In this document: positions 38,564-47,529 of the stretch, piece after piece
Layout: each line of letters opens with the position of its first letter
Numbering within the stretch: position 1 is the stretch's first letter
DNA from: an uncultured Cyclobacteriaceae bacterium
Lineage (GTDB): Bacteria; Bacteroidota; Bacteroidia; Cytophagales; Cyclobacteriaceae
Assembly: GCA_947492745.1 (NCBI GenBank)
Contig: CANLOE010000032.1
Span: 1-61,180 of the forward strand
Length of the DNA stretch: 61,180 bases
Direction: 5' to 3'
Program-made: the position numbers and the translations under genes
The notes under the pieces: generated by a model
Told to the model about the DNA's origin: nothing
The model's database searches: none
The model's input: only the letters and a program-made list of their open reading frames with translations

Positions 38564-39496
38564 ATGAAGCAAAGTAGTAACAATACGTATACCTCCTTTA
38601 TCAAAGCCCAGGCTCAAGCACTGGGGTTTAGTTTTTGTGGTATTGCGAAAGCCGAGTTTCTGGAAGAAGAGGCACCCCGTTTGGAACAATGGCTCAACCA
38701 AGGTATGCAAGGACAGATGGGCTATATGGAGGGGCATTTTGACAAGCGCCTGGACCCTACTCTACTGGTTCCCGGTGCCAAATCCGTTATCTCACTGTTA
38801 TACAACTACTATCCCGAGAAAGACCTTGCCGATGACTCCGGCTTCAAAATCGCCAAGTATGCCTATGGTAAGGACTATCACTTCGTTATCAAGAACAAAT
38901 TAAAGTCCCTTTTTCAATCAATGTCCGAAGAAATAGGTGCTATCGAAGGTCGGGTCTTTGTCGACTCTGCCCCTGTCATGGAACGGGCATGGGCCCAAAA
39001 GGCAGGACTTGGCTGGGTCGGGAAGAACAGCCTATTGCTCAACCGAAAAATGGGAAGTTTCTTTTTTTTGGCCGAGGTCATCATTGACCTGGAACTGGAC
39101 TATGATGCACCACTCAAAGACTATTGTGGGACCTGCACGGCCTGTATGGACGCTTGCCCCACAGATGCCATACCTTCTCCCTATGTGGTAGATGGAAGCA
39201 AGTGCATCTCCTATTTTACAATAGAGCTAAAAGAAGAAATCCCTAAAGAAGTAAACGGCAAGTTTGATGACTGGGTGTTCGGTTGTGATATCTGCCAAGA
39301 TATCTGCCCTTGGAACCGGTTTTCAAAGCCCCATAGCGAACAAGAATTCCTACCGCACGATGACCTAAAGGATATGAGTAAGCGAGACTGGCAAGAACTC
39401 ACTCAAGAAACCTTTAGTATCATTTTCAGAAAATCAGCTGTAAAAAGAGCTAAATACAATGGCCTAATGAAGAACATTACATTTGCTTCTCAATAG
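38564..39496 (+). CDS. queG: Epoxyqueuosine reductase QueG
   Basis: This 310-residue cobalamin and Fe-S enzyme performs the last step of queuosine synthesis in tRNA, reducing epoxyqueuosine. Two 4Fe-4S binding sets are visible: [16 protein letters not shown] and [11 protein letters not shown]. The N-terminal region holds [20 protein letters not shown], the conserved cobalamin-domain segment. It ends slightly short compared with proteins carrying C-terminal HEAT repeats, as is usual in Bacteroidota. It lies downstream of ruvB on the same strand. Confidence 0.94.
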   Translation: MKQSSNNTYTSFIKAQAQALGFSFCGIAKAEFLEEEAPRLEQWLNQGMQGQMGYMEGHFDKRLDPTLLVPGAKSVISLLYNYYPEKDLADDSGFKIAKYAYGKDYHFVIKNKLKSLFQSMSEEIGAIEGRVFVDSAPVMERAWAQKAGLGWVGKNSLLLNRKMGSFFFLAEVIIDLELDYDAPLKDYCGTCTACMDACPTDAIPSPYVVDGSKCISYFTIELKEEIPKEVNGKFDDWVFGCDICQDICPWNRFSKPHSEQEFLPHDDLKDMSKRDWQELTQETFSIIFRKSAVKRAKYNGLMKNITFASQ

Positions 39497-39532
39497 ATAA
39501 TCGGTGGTTATTGCCCCCTGCCCGATACGCCC

Positions 39533-39724
39533 TTAAATTCTACTTATACGGAAGCACCGGTTGAGCACTTTACTGTGTTGACTGCCGAATTGCCGGTAAC
39601 ACCAATTTTTAAGTTCTTTGATGTCGTCCGAAATTAGGTTCTTGATAGCTTTTCTCAATTCTTTTTCAAAAATTCTACTGTCAAAACTCACCTTAGTGAG
39701 GATAGTTTTCACATAGTCTAGCAT
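39533..39724 (-). CDS. Small conserved protein (about 63 residues), function unknown
   Basis: The protein begins MLDYVKTILTKVSFD if the ATG at 39724 is used; earlier in-frame ATGs at 39748 and 39736 add a less likely hydrophobic start. It reads as two amphipathic helices with FEKELRKAIKNLI and IKELKNWCYRQFG. Similar short proteins with KVSFD, LFxKEL and LxxWC blocks are, from memory, common in Bacteroidota. It stands alone between queG and batD on the opposite strand. No enzymatic motif is present. Confidence 0.65.
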   Translation of the reverse strand: MLDYVKTILTKVSFDSRIFEKELRKAIKNLISDDIKELKNWCYRQFGSQHSKVLNRCFRISRI

Positions 39725-39854
39725 AACAAATAACATTTTAAAGACCATGCAGAAGTATATCTTTTAAACTTCTGCAACCTTAATATACCAAATTAAGTTG
39801 GACTAAAATAAATTATAGCACTAAATTTACCTGAAGTAAGTCCAATAAAAGGTT

Positions 39855-41333
39855 ATGAGTTTAAGAACGGAAATGATCTTCAAAAGTTTTCTAAGTCTTA
39901 TATTATTGATGCTGTGCTGCTTGCAGGTCGTGGCCCAGAAAGCCTCCATTCAACTAGGCCCCGATAAGGTCGCCCAGAATCAATACTTCCAGGTATCACT
40001 GAACATCACGGACATGAACGTGTCGGATTACAGTGGGTTTCCCGATATCCCTGGTTTCAGAAAAGGTGGTGTCAGCAACAGCTCGGGCATCAGTATCGTC
40101 AATGGCCGAAGAAGCACCAATATAAGTATCACGATGAATTATATCCCTACACAGCAGGGTACGTTTGCCATCAAGCCGTTCAGTATGAAGGTAAATGGTA
40201 CGACTACGGTCAGCTCACCAGGGAAAAAAGTAACCGTAGGTCCTCCAGCACAGCGGCAGCGTCCAAAAAGGAGGCGCCTTGACCCTTTCGGCGGGCTAAT
40301 GGACGATTTTTTCAATGACAGTCGCGAAGAGGTGGAATTTGTGGATATCGATGATGATGCTTTCCTGGCAATGACCACTAATAAGGATGAAGTCTATGTA
40401 GGAGAGGGACTGACAGTAACCGTTTCGCTCTATATAGCGGAGACCAATCGCGCCCCACTAAATTTTCAGAATGATGCCAAGCTGAGTGAGGAAATCTTCG
40501 AAATGAAAAAAAAATTGGAGGTACCCAATGCTTGGCACGAGAACTTTGGCATTAAGTCCATTCATCGTGAACCCGTTAGTATCAAAGGGAAACGCTACAA
40601 TCAATTCAAATTATACCAAAGCAGTCTATACCCTCTGAACGATGAAGACTTCGAACTGCCCTCCGTCACCTTGGAGATGATCAAACACAAGATCTCCAAA
40701 AGAAGAACCATCTTTGGGTACCAGAGCAAAGAAGGGTTCAAGACCTTCCGGTCCAAGGCTAAAAAAATCAAAGTCAAGCCACTACCGCCCCATCCCTTAA
40801 AGGAAACAGTGGCTGTAGGCGACTTTCAGTTAGACGAGCGCATTAGCGCTACCCAATTGACTACGGGTGAAAGCTTTTCCTATGGTTTCAACATTTACGG
40901 TGAAGGTAATATCTCCACCCTTCAAAAACCCGAAATCCCAAAGGACGATATCTTTGAGTTCTACACGCCCAATATCACGGAAAAAATCAATCGAAGGAGA
41001 AATCGCGTAACGGGTTCCAAATCTTTCAGTTATTATGCTATCCCTAATGAACCTGGTGAGTACGCCCTGAAAGATTACTTCAAATGGGTGTTTTTCAATC
41101 CCAAGACCGAAAAATACGATACCTTAATAGCATCGGAAAACGTCATCGTTAGTGGAGAGAGCAAAAAGAACGAATCCATACAGGACAATGACTTGGGAGG
41201 TTTTTACGATAATATCGACCTACAAGCGAACACACTATCCAGCACCCGTCCCGCCATGGACCTAAAACTGTGGGCAAATCTATTAATCCTAGTTATGTTG
41301 GTCCTTTCTGCTATATTTGTGTTCAAAAAATAA
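39855..41333 (+). CDS. batD: BatD family protein
   Basis: This 492-residue protein has a signal peptide (cleaved near VVAQ-KASI), a large extracytoplasmic beta-rich region and a single C-terminal transmembrane helix (about 470-488) ending FVFKK. BatD belongs to the Bat (Bacteroides aerotolerance) set, whose other members usually sit together with a MoxR ATPase; here it stands alone, next to aroC. Typical features are [19 protein letters not shown], the GGVSNSSG segment and the paired beta modules with [11 protein letters not shown]. An [14 protein letters not shown] stretch precedes an acidic linker (~130-170). Its exact role is not established. Confidence 0.88.
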   Translation: MSLRTEMIFKSFLSLILLMLCCLQVVAQKASIQLGPDKVAQNQYFQVSLNITDMNVSDYSGFPDIPGFRKGGVSNSSGISIVNGRRSTNISITMNYIPTQQGTFAIKPFSMKVNGTTTVSSPGKKVTVGPPAQRQRPKRRRLDPFGGLMDDFFNDSREEVEFVDIDDDAFLAMTTNKDEVYVGEGLTVTVSLYIAETNRAPLNFQNDAKLSEEIFEMKKKLEVPNAWHENFGIKSIHREPVSIKGKRYNQFKLYQSSLYPLNDEDFELPSVTLEMIKHKISKRRTIFGYQSKEGFKTFRSKAKKIKVKPLPPHPLKETVAVGDFQLDERISATQLTTGESFSYGFNIYGEGNISTLQKPEIPKDDIFEFYTPNITEKINRRRNRVTGSKSFSYYAIPNEPGEYALKDYFKWVFFNPKTEKYDTLIASENVIVSGESKKNESIQDNDLGGFYDNIDLQANTLSSTRPAMDLKLWANLLILVMLVLSAIFVFKK

Positions 41334-41355
41334 ATTTTCAGACCCCTTTTTCTTA

Positions 41356-42441
41356 ATGAGTAGTTCTTTTGGTAATATTTTCAAGATCAGCACCTTTGGC
41401 GAATCCCATGGAAAGGCCCTCGGTGTCATCATCGATGGTTGTCCCGCTGGTCTGTACATCGACGAAGCCTTTCTTCAAGAAGAACTGGACCGCCGAAAAC
41501 CCGGACAATCGAAAATCACTACCCAGAGAAAAGAAGAAGACACCTTTGAAATCTTATCGGGGGTATTTGAGGGCAAATCCACAGGCACACCATTAGCCAT
41601 TGTTATCCGTAACAAAGACCAAAAAAGCAAGGATTACTCACATATAGCGGACAAGTTCCGACCATCTCATGCCGATTTCACTTATGAGGCCAAGTATGGT
41701 ATACGCGACTATCGCGGTGGAGGCCGCAGTTCGGCCAGAGAGACCGCAGCCCGTGTTGCTGCGGGTGCCATTGCCAAAATGGCGCTATCGCACCTGAATG
41801 TTGATATCAAGGCTTTTGTATCGCAGGTAGGGCCCCACAAGACCGGCGATTACCGCCTGTTGGACCTGAACAGGACCGAGGATAATATCGTACGCTGTCC
41901 CGACCCTGAGCTGGCCGATAAGATGATCGAGCTCATCGATCAGGTACGCAAGGATAGGGATACCATCGGTGGTGTAGTCACCTGTGTCATCAAGAACAGC
42001 CCAGTAGGACTGGGGGAGCCCGTCTTTGATAAGCTGCATGCCGCACTGGGGCATGCCATGATGGGGATCAATGCCGTCAAGGGTTTTGAATATGGAAGTG
42101 GTTTCGAGGGTATTCATATGCGAGGTTCAGCACATAATGATGCATTTTACATAGACGGAGGAAAGGTAAGGACCAAAACCAATTACTCGGGGGGCATCCA
42201 AGGAGGTATCTCCAATGGAGAGGACATATACTTTCGGATTGCCTTTAAGCCTGTCGCTACTATCATGCAAGATCAAGATAGTGTCGATAAAGCAGGACAG
42301 AGTACCACGGTGACGGGCAAGGGACGCCATGACCCCTGTGTAGTCCCCAGAGCTGTACCGATAGTCGAAGCGATGGCCGCGCTGGTCATGATTGATTTCC
42401 ATTTACAGAACTTAGGGAAAAAGACCGTCCCTAAAGTTTAG
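41356..42441 (+). CDS. aroC: Chorismate synthase
   Basis: This 361-residue enzyme converts 5-enolpyruvylshikimate 3-phosphate to chorismate with reduced FMN, the last shikimate step. ATG at 41356 ([19 protein letters not shown]) gives the family start, 22 bases after batD; an in-frame GTG at 41317 would overlap batD and adds a non-conserved extension. Signatures are [54 protein letters not shown] and [18 protein letters not shown]. All are intact. Confidence 0.97.
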   Translation: MSSSFGNIFKISTFGESHGKALGVIIDGCPAGLYIDEAFLQEELDRRKPGQSKITTQRKEEDTFEILSGVFEGKSTGTPLAIVIRNKDQKSKDYSHIADKFRPSHADFTYEAKYGIRDYRGGGRSSARETAARVAAGAIAKMALSHLNVDIKAFVSQVGPHKTGDYRLLDLNRTEDNIVRCPDPELADKMIELIDQVRKDRDTIGGVVTCVIKNSPVGLGEPVFDKLHAALGHAMMGINAVKGFEYGSGFEGIHMRGSAHNDAFYIDGGKVRTKTNYSGGIQGGISNGEDIYFRIAFKPVATIMQDQDSVDKAGQSTTVTGKGRHDPCVVPRAVPIVEAMAALVMIDFHLQNLGKKTVPKV

Positions 42442-42486
42442 TTAGTATCATCGGCCGGATTCAACTCCGGCCAAACTGAAACCTTT

Positions 42487-43908
42487 ATGAAGAAACTACC
42501 CTTACACATACAGGTCATTATTGGCCTGGTCATCGGCGCTGTTTATGCCTATCTATCCATTTCCCTTGGGTGGAACTCCTTTACAATGAACTACATCAAG
42601 CCTTTTGGGGATATTTTTATCAATATACTCAAACTGATTGCCGTGCCTTTGGTACTGTTTTCCATCATATCCGGGGTGGCCTCTCTGAAAGATATCAAAA
42701 AATTGGGCCGGTTGGGGGTAAAGACCTTGGGAATCTATATCACCACCACCTTTTTTGCGGTTGGGCTAGGGCTGATTCTGGTCAATATATATCAGCCCGG
42801 AACCAAAATGGATAAAAATACCCGTACTGACTTCAGAATCAGCTATGAACTATGGCAGCAAAATACAGAAGGAGTCCCTAAACTGGATGACATCTGCCTC
42901 TCCTGCTTGCCCGAAAATGCCGATAGGGTAGCCGCTTTACGGGAAAAAGCACCCAAGGACAACGAATGGGTCCAAGACAAGCTCAACAAAGCAAAAAACG
43001 CAAAAAGTCAAGGGCCGCTACAACCACTGGTGGATATTGTCCCCTCTAACCTTTTCAAGGCACTGGCAGATATGTCCATGCTACAGATTATTTTCTTTGC
43101 CGTGTTCTTTGGGGTGGTATTGGTATCGATTCCAGAAGACAAAAGTGCTCCTGTACTCCTTCTGGTCGATGGACTTAATGAGATTTTCGTCAAAATGGTC
43201 ATGATGGTCATGAAAGCCATGCCGATTTTCGTGTTCGCCCTGATGGCGGGCCAGGTCGTGAAAGCTGCGGGAACCGACCCCGATAAGTTTTTCGAGCTTC
43301 TCAACTTTCTGCTCCAATACTCGCTGGTCGTCGTTGTAGGACTGGCACTCATGGTCTTTGTGGTGTACCCTTCACTAGCTTCACTACTCATCAATAAGAT
43401 ACGCTATGGAGGATTCCTAAAAGGAATCAGAGATGCTCAGATTACGGCTTTTTCAACTTCTTCCTCTGTGGCAACACTGCCCGTAACGATGGACTGTATG
43501 CATAAGAAGATAGGCGTTTCCGAAAAAGTTTCCAGCTTTGTGCTTCCTATTGGCGCGACGGTCAATATGGATGGTACCAGCCTGTACCAGGCAGTGGCGG
43601 TCATTGCCCTGGCACAACTGCACATGGTCGATTTGTCATTCTCCCAACAGTTAATCATCATCCTGACAGCTACTTTAGCCTCTATAGGATCAGCAGCTAT
43701 ACCCAGTGCGGGTTTGGTCTTGATGATTATCGTATTGGAGTCAGTCGGTCTGAATCCCGCATGGATAGGTTTGATATTTCCCGTAGACCGTATCCTGGAC
43801 ATGTGCCGTACCGTAGTCAATGTAACGGGGGATGCCACTGTATCCACTTTGGTGGCACAGTCCGAAGGTGAACTCGTACTACCCGATGAACAAGCTACGG
43901 GCAAGTAA
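42487..43908 (+). CDS. Dicarboxylate/amino acid:cation symporter (SDF/DAACS family)
   Basis: This 473-residue inner-membrane transporter takes up dicarboxylates or acidic amino acids with Na+ or H+. About eight transmembrane helices and two re-entrant hairpins are expected. The signatures are ITAFSTSSSVATLPVTM (hairpin 1 region) and LPIGATVNMDGTSLYQAVAV with NMDGT, which binds cation and substrate. A hydrophilic insertion of about 85 residues (~100-185, including DDICLSCLPENADR) lies between early helices, as in many Bacteroidota relatives. It is 45 bases downstream of aroC. Confidence 0.92.
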   Translation: MKKLPLHIQVIIGLVIGAVYAYLSISLGWNSFTMNYIKPFGDIFINILKLIAVPLVLFSIISGVASLKDIKKLGRLGVKTLGIYITTTFFAVGLGLILVNIYQPGTKMDKNTRTDFRISYELWQQNTEGVPKLDDICLSCLPENADRVAALREKAPKDNEWVQDKLNKAKNAKSQGPLQPLVDIVPSNLFKALADMSMLQIIFFAVFFGVVLVSIPEDKSAPVLLLVDGLNEIFVKMVMMVMKAMPIFVFALMAGQVVKAAGTDPDKFFELLNFLLQYSLVVVVGLALMVFVVYPSLASLLINKIRYGGFLKGIRDAQITAFSTSSSVATLPVTMDCMHKKIGVSEKVSSFVLPIGATVNMDGTSLYQAVAVIALAQLHMVDLSFSQQLIIILTATLASIGSAAIPSAGLVLMIIVLESVGLNPAWIGLIFPVDRILDMCRTVVNVTGDATVSTLVAQSEGELVLPDEQATGK

Positions 43909-43995
43909 ATTACGGCTCTGATGGGAACTTTATTCAAGCCTATCAGTTTAACCTATTAGTAATTACTCGAAGATAGAGAACGAACACAATACATT

Positions 43996-44583
43996 ATGGA
44001 AAGCACAGAAGCAAAACAGCCCGTCAACATATACCTGGAAGCCAATCCCAATCCGAATTCCCTTAAATTTGTGGCCAGTTTCATGCTGGTACCCGAAGGA
44101 GCAAGTTATGATTTTCCCAGTGTAGAAAGTACCGATAATGCCCCTTTAGCAAAAGAATTATTTGATTTCGAGTCTGTGGACCGCGTATTTTACATGAGCA
44201 ATTTTGTTACCGTCACTAAAAAAGAAGGTTTCGAATGGGAAGAAATCAGGGATAAGATCAAACAGCATATCCAGCAGTACCTCGAATCGGGTCAGAATAT
44301 CCTTTTGGATGGAACCGAAAATGCCAACGTTATCAATGAAAACGACTCCGAGACCGTGAAAAAGATAAAAGGTATTCTGGATGAGTATATACGGCCCGCT
44401 GTAGAACAGGACGGTGGGGCTATCGCATTTCACTCTTATGAAGATAAAAAAGTCAAGGTCCTGCTCCAAGGCTCCTGTAGTGGCTGCCCTTCTTCTACGG
44501 TCACTTTGAAGTCAGGCATCGAAAACCTGCTCAAGCGTATGCTTCCCAATGATGTGGAGGAGGTACTTGCCGAAGGAGTATAA
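43996..44583 (+). CDS. NifU-like Fe-S cluster carrier (Nfu type)
   Basis: This 195-residue cytosolic protein passes Fe-S clusters to target enzymes. An N-terminal Nfu_N domain (about 10-95; YLEANPNPNSLKFV) is followed by a C-terminal NifU domain (about 118-190). The cluster-binding CxxC is Cys161/Cys164 in GSCSGCPSSTVTLKSGI. IRPAVEQDGGAI is the conserved domain start. It resembles mitochondrial NFU1 and bacterial NfuA in domain use, but lacks NfuA's A-type domain. It ends the plus-strand run. Confidence 0.92.
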   Translation: MESTEAKQPVNIYLEANPNPNSLKFVASFMLVPEGASYDFPSVESTDNAPLAKELFDFESVDRVFYMSNFVTVTKKEGFEWEEIRDKIKQHIQQYLESGQNILLDGTENANVINENDSETVKKIKGILDEYIRPAVEQDGGAIAFHSYEDKKVKVLLQGSCSGCPSSTVTLKSGIENLLKRMLPNDVEEVLAEGV

Positions 44584-44603
44584 TTTAATGACCTCAAATA
44601 GAA

Positions 44604-44638
44604 AGGCATCCGTATATTCTAATATTCAGGTGATGCCT
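44604..44638 (+). terminator. Weak hairpin after the nfu-type gene
   Basis: AGGCATC (44604-44610) pairs with GATGCCT (44632-44638) around a 21-base loop and is followed by TCTGTTTG. It is a likely but weak transcript end. Confidence 0.45.
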
Positions 44639-44707
44639 TCTGTTTGAACCAAATAGTGCATTATACCTTTCATGCCAGCTTTAAAAACTTCAAGTCAGTA
44701 AAATATT

Positions 44708-44795
44708 ACCGGTAGACCTGTCATTAGGATCGTTAGAAAATAGTAGCACTTAAGTCAACGAATCATCTTGTCCCAAATCAATTGCGTTTGGGTAT
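44708..44795 (-). repeat. Dispersed repeat F2
   Basis: This is the reverse-complement partner of 32018-32105. The shared core includes TTAGAAAATAGTAG and GTCCCAAATCAATTGCGTTT. It lies in the gap between the nfu-type gene and tetR, upstream of foldback element B3. Confidence 0.6.
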
Positions 44796-44944
44796 AAATC
44801 AACTGTAGCAGTAAGACACTGAATCCAATAGGATATCCCGATTTATTGGCCAACAGTCTTTTTCCCAAGGTATTTTGAATAAAATGCCTTACAAATATCA
44901 TCAACACAAACTTTCGAAAGTTTCCTGCCCTCCTGTTCGTTTTA

Positions 44945-45112
44945 TCCCAAATTGATTAATAGGATTTCGTCATGAGAGCATAATTGCACTAAAATCAGTG
45001 GTTTAGGTGAGGAGGCTTTTGCATCATTAAGGTGGGGAACCTGCGCAGCGTAAAAACGCTGATCTTGAAGCAATTTATGCTCGTAATAGGAAGGCTATTG
45101 ATCCTTTTGGAT
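44945..45112 (+). mobile_element. ACCC-end foldback element B3
   Basis: This 168-bp copy has slightly changed ends (TCCCAAATTGATTAATAGG and GATCCTTTTGGAT). The flanks are TTA and TCA, so the duplication is imperfect. It ends about 45 bases before the tetR operator. Confidence 0.7.
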
Positions 45113-45155
45113 TCAGTCGATTTCTCAATCTATTTGCGCTGTGATAAAATAGTCA

Positions 45156-45193
45156 AATATATTTTTTACCAATCGTTTGGTAAAAAATATATT
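45156..45193. promoter_or_regulatory. 38-bp perfect palindromic operator of tetR
   Basis: Two 17-bp arms pair perfectly (left arm AATATATTTTTTACCAA) around the spacer TCGT. The centre TACCAATCGTTTGGTA has the look of a TetR-family operator. It overlaps the -33 side of the presumed tetR promoter and ends 16 bases before the start codon, so autorepression is likely (inference). Confidence 0.75.
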
Positions 45194-45205
45194 TTGGTAT
45201 ATTTG
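45176..45205 (+). promoter_or_regulatory. Promoter of tetR
   Basis: TTTG at 45176-45179, an 18-base spacer and TATATTTG at 45198-45205 match the Bacteroidota consensus, with the spacer one base short. The -7 box ends only 4 bases before the ATG at 45210, so the transcript would begin at or next to the start codon. Confidence 0.6.
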
Positions 45206-45209
45206 TACT

Positions 45210-45770
45210 ATGAGACCGCAAAAAGTTCTGGACATCGACATTTTAGAAGGACTGACCCAAGAGTTTCGTTCTAAGGGCTTTGAAGGTGCCAGCCTAAAAG
45301 ACCTGGCAGAAGCCACCGGCCTGAAAAAAGCAAGCCTATACCATCGCTTTCCCAATGGAAAACGAGAAATGGCGGAAGCTGTTTTCACCTATATGGGTAA
45401 ATGGGTGGAAGACCATATCTTTAGTGCACTGGGTGATGAAGAAAACCCTCCCGCTCTTCGGCTGAAAAATGGATTGGCACAAATCGATATGCTTTATGCC
45501 GGAGGTGAAAAAACCTGTATTCTCAGAGCACTGTCCATGCAGTCGGGATTGGAATTGTTTCAAGAGCAAATCCGCCGTGGTATGGTTCTATGGTTGGAAG
45601 CCTTTCAAAAGATAGGGCTAGCCTTGGGCTTAACCTCTAAAATAGCCCAGGAAAATGCGCTACAATCCCTGATAGCTATTCAGGGTAGTCTTGTCGTAGC
45701 AAAAGGTCTGAACGATAGCAAAGTATTTAGTAATGTACTCAGAAGTATTGAAAATCGATATTTGGCATGA
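45210..45770 (+). CDS. TetR/AcrR family transcriptional regulator
   Basis: This 186-residue repressor-type protein has an N-terminal helix-turn-helix: [20 protein letters not shown] followed by [11 protein letters not shown]. The rest is an all-helical ligand-binding domain of the kind in the YxaF/LmrA group (PNGK after the recognition helix). ATG at 45210 is preferred; in-frame codons upstream to 45177 lie in the palindrome. It is preceded by a perfect 38-bp palindrome, and a second smaller palindrome lies before the next gene. Its target genes are probably itself and the DUF1348 gene, perhaps also the hydrolase (inference). The ligand is unknown. Confidence 0.9.
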   Translation: MRPQKVLDIDILEGLTQEFRSKGFEGASLKDLAEATGLKKASLYHRFPNGKREMAEAVFTYMGKWVEDHIFSALGDEENPPALRLKNGLAQIDMLYAGGEKTCILRALSMQSGLELFQEQIRRGMVLWLEAFQKIGLALGLTSKIAQENALQSLIAIQGSLVVAKGLNDSKVFSNVLRSIENRYLA

Positions 45771-45789
45771 TTATTTATCCCTCGATTTA

Positions 45790-45803
45790 ACCGAATGTTC
45801 GGT
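45790..45803. promoter_or_regulatory. Candidate TetR-type operator before the DUF1348 gene
   Basis: ACCGAA-TG-TTCGGT is a perfect 6-bp inverted repeat 16 bases before the start codon. It has the form of TetR-family operators (ACC-A-n-T-GGT), similar in outline to ACCAA-TCGT-TTGGT before tetR. Confidence 0.45.
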
Positions 45804-45819
45804 AACTAAATTATCAATT

Positions 45820-46227
45820 ATGAAAAAACTCCCCTTACCTCCCTTTACAGAAGAGACCGCAAAGCAAAAAGTTCAGATGGCAGAAGATGCCTGGAACAGT
45901 AAAGACCCGGAAAAGGTATCACTGGCCTACAGCACCGATACCGAATGGCGCAACCGCAACCAATTTCTCCACGGAAGGAAAGCGGTACAAGAATTTCTCG
46001 CCCATAAATGGAAAACAGAGTTGGACTATAAACTCAAAAAGGAGTTGTGGGCCTTCCGGGACAATAGGATTGCGGTCAGGTTCGAGTACGAATACCGAAA
46101 CGAAGAAGGGAAATGGTTCCGGGCCTATGGCAATGAAAACTGGGAGTTCGATGAAGATGGGCTCATGCGCAAACGCTTTGCCAGTATCAACGACCTCGAA
46201 ATAGAAGCGGATGAACGCAAACTGTGA
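45820..46227 (+). CDS. DUF1348 (NTF2-like fold) protein
   Basis: This 135-residue protein starts at ATG 45820 ([19 protein letters not shown]); the longer frame from 45733 overlaps tetR and was rejected. The family block [20 protein letters not shown] is followed by [10 protein letters not shown] and [20 protein letters not shown], then [20 protein letters not shown]. The fold is that of nuclear transport factor 2/SnoaL proteins, with a small pocket. Its biochemical function is unknown. It lies 49 bases after tetR with a palindrome between, suggesting it is the regulated target. Confidence 0.85.
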   Translation: MKKLPLPPFTEETAKQKVQMAEDAWNSKDPEKVSLAYSTDTEWRNRNQFLHGRKAVQEFLAHKWKTELDYKLKKELWAFRDNRIAVRFEYEYRNEEGKWFRAYGNENWEFDEDGLMRKRFASINDLEIEADERKL

Positions 46228-46238
46228 CATTCGCTTAA

Positions 46239-46406
46239 ACCAGGGGCATGCGTTGGAAAATCTACTACGGATCTAAATAGATGTAAATCAGTCGTTACAC
46301 TACGTTTTTCGAATTCACCATAGCGGTGCTATGCTAAATCCAATAAAACTCCCTGATTTATGGATATGTAAACCCTCGTTGCGACATTCCAACGCATGAT
46401 GCGGGT
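46239..46406 (+). mobile_element. ACCC-end foldback element D4
   Basis: This 168-bp copy is flanked by TAA on both sides (46236-46238 and 46407-46409). Its left end has changed to ACCAGGGGCATGCG, while the right end is GATGCGGGT. The apical hairpin is CATAGC-GGT-GCTATG. It starts 11 bases past the DUF1348 stop and is a close relative of D2. Confidence 0.85.
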
Positions 46407-46430
46407 TAAATATAATTTCAAAACAGTCTC
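46407..46430 (-). repeat. IS-end-like repeat G3 (24 bp)
   Basis: Read on the minus strand, TTA is followed by GAGACTGTTTTGAAATTATA, the same end as G1 and G2. The D4 element begins at about the same distance inside as A4 does in G2. Confidence 0.4.
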
Positions 46431-46454
46431 TAATCCTCCATCGAAAAAAATACC

Positions 46455-47348
46455 ATGAACAAAATAAGTTATAAATCCCTTAATGTCAACGGAATAAGCA
46501 TAGCCTACCGAGAAGCGGGAAATCAGGAAAATCCGACCGTCGTACTGTTACATGGCTATCCTTCGTCCTCTCATCAATATAGAAAAGTGTTGGACAGCCT
46601 ATCCGATGACTATCACCTGATTGCTCCCGATTATCCTGGCTTCGGAAACAGTGATTTCCCCGATGCAGGGGAATACAACTATACCTTTGATACTATTGCC
46701 ACTACTATAGACTCCTTCTTAGAACTGAAAGGAATCGACCGTTATGCCATCATGATACAGGACTATGGTGCCCCTATCGGATTTAGGCTGGCTACGGCAC
46801 ATCCGGAAAGGATCTTGGCCATTATCAACCAGAATGGCAATGCTTATGAAGAAGGACTCGGAGCTGCTTGGGAGGAAATCAAAGCACTGTGGGCCAATAG
46901 GAATGCCACTACTGAAAAGGCATTACTGCCGGCTTTCACCATGGAGGGACTCCAGTGGCAGTATACCCATGGAACCCGAGATGCGAAAAATGTCAATCCT
47001 GACACCTGGAATCTGGATTTCCTCAAACTGAGCCGGCCGGGAGCGCATGAGATGCATATCGATTTATTCTATGATTACCGGAACAATGTAAATCTGTATC
47101 CCCAATGGCAACACTATTTAAAAGAGCATCAACCTCCCTTACTCATCGTATGGGGCAAAAATGATGCTTTTTTTCCTGAAAGTGGAGCCGAAGCCTTCAA
47201 AAAAGATGTCGACAACATCGATTATAATATCTACGATACGGGCCATTTTGCCCTAGAGGAGGATGGAGTAGATATCATCCATAAAATAAGAAGTTTTATG
47301 AAAAAAATACCGACACTGGCCATCGCCGATACTATTGGCAACGATTAG
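46455..47348 (+). CDS. Alpha/beta hydrolase (haloalkane dehalogenase/epoxide hydrolase-like)
   Basis: This 297-residue protein has an alpha/beta-hydrolase fold. The oxyanion block is LLHGYPSSSHQY (32-42). The nucleophile position in MIQDYGAPIGFRLA is Asp103, as in haloalkane dehalogenases and epoxide hydrolases rather than Ser esterases. DTGHFALEEDG carries the catalytic His. IVWGKNDAFFPESGAEAF holds the probable acid. The cap region around 130-220 is divergent, so the substrate cannot be told. It follows tetR and DUF1348 on the same strand, but foldback element D4 lies between. Confidence 0.85.
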   Translation: MNKISYKSLNVNGISIAYREAGNQENPTVVLLHGYPSSSHQYRKVLDSLSDDYHLIAPDYPGFGNSDFPDAGEYNYTFDTIATTIDSFLELKGIDRYAIMIQDYGAPIGFRLATAHPERILAIINQNGNAYEEGLGAAWEEIKALWANRNATTEKALLPAFTMEGLQWQYTHGTRDAKNVNPDTWNLDFLKLSRPGAHEMHIDLFYDYRNNVNLYPQWQHYLKEHQPPLLIVWGKNDAFFPESGAEAFKKDVDNIDYNIYDTGHFALEEDGVDIIHKIRSFMKKIPTLAIADTIGND

Positions 47349-47430
47349 CTAAAAATCAATCTTAGAACCGAAGTGATTTACTAGCCCTTATATCACATCT
47401 GTTTACCAATACATCATCGTATACAGTGAG

Positions 47431-47462
47431 GCCCTGTTCCGGACTATGCTCCAGTGCAGGGC
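47431..47462. terminator. Hairpin between convergent genes
   Basis: GCCCTG (47431-47436) pairs with CAGGGC (47457-47462) around a 20-base loop, followed by TTTTCC. It lies between the hydrolase and the convergent EamA gene and may end either transcript. Confidence 0.4.
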
Positions 47463-47529
47463 TTTTCCGTATGTCCCTAAATTTATCGTAGTTCGAAGCC
47501 CATTCCCAATCTCCGAAAAGTACCTCCTT

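Noticed and set aside
45733-45819. N-terminal extension of the DUF1348 protein
   Set aside because: It would overlap the end of tetR and cross the operator palindrome. The ATG at 45820 matches the family start.
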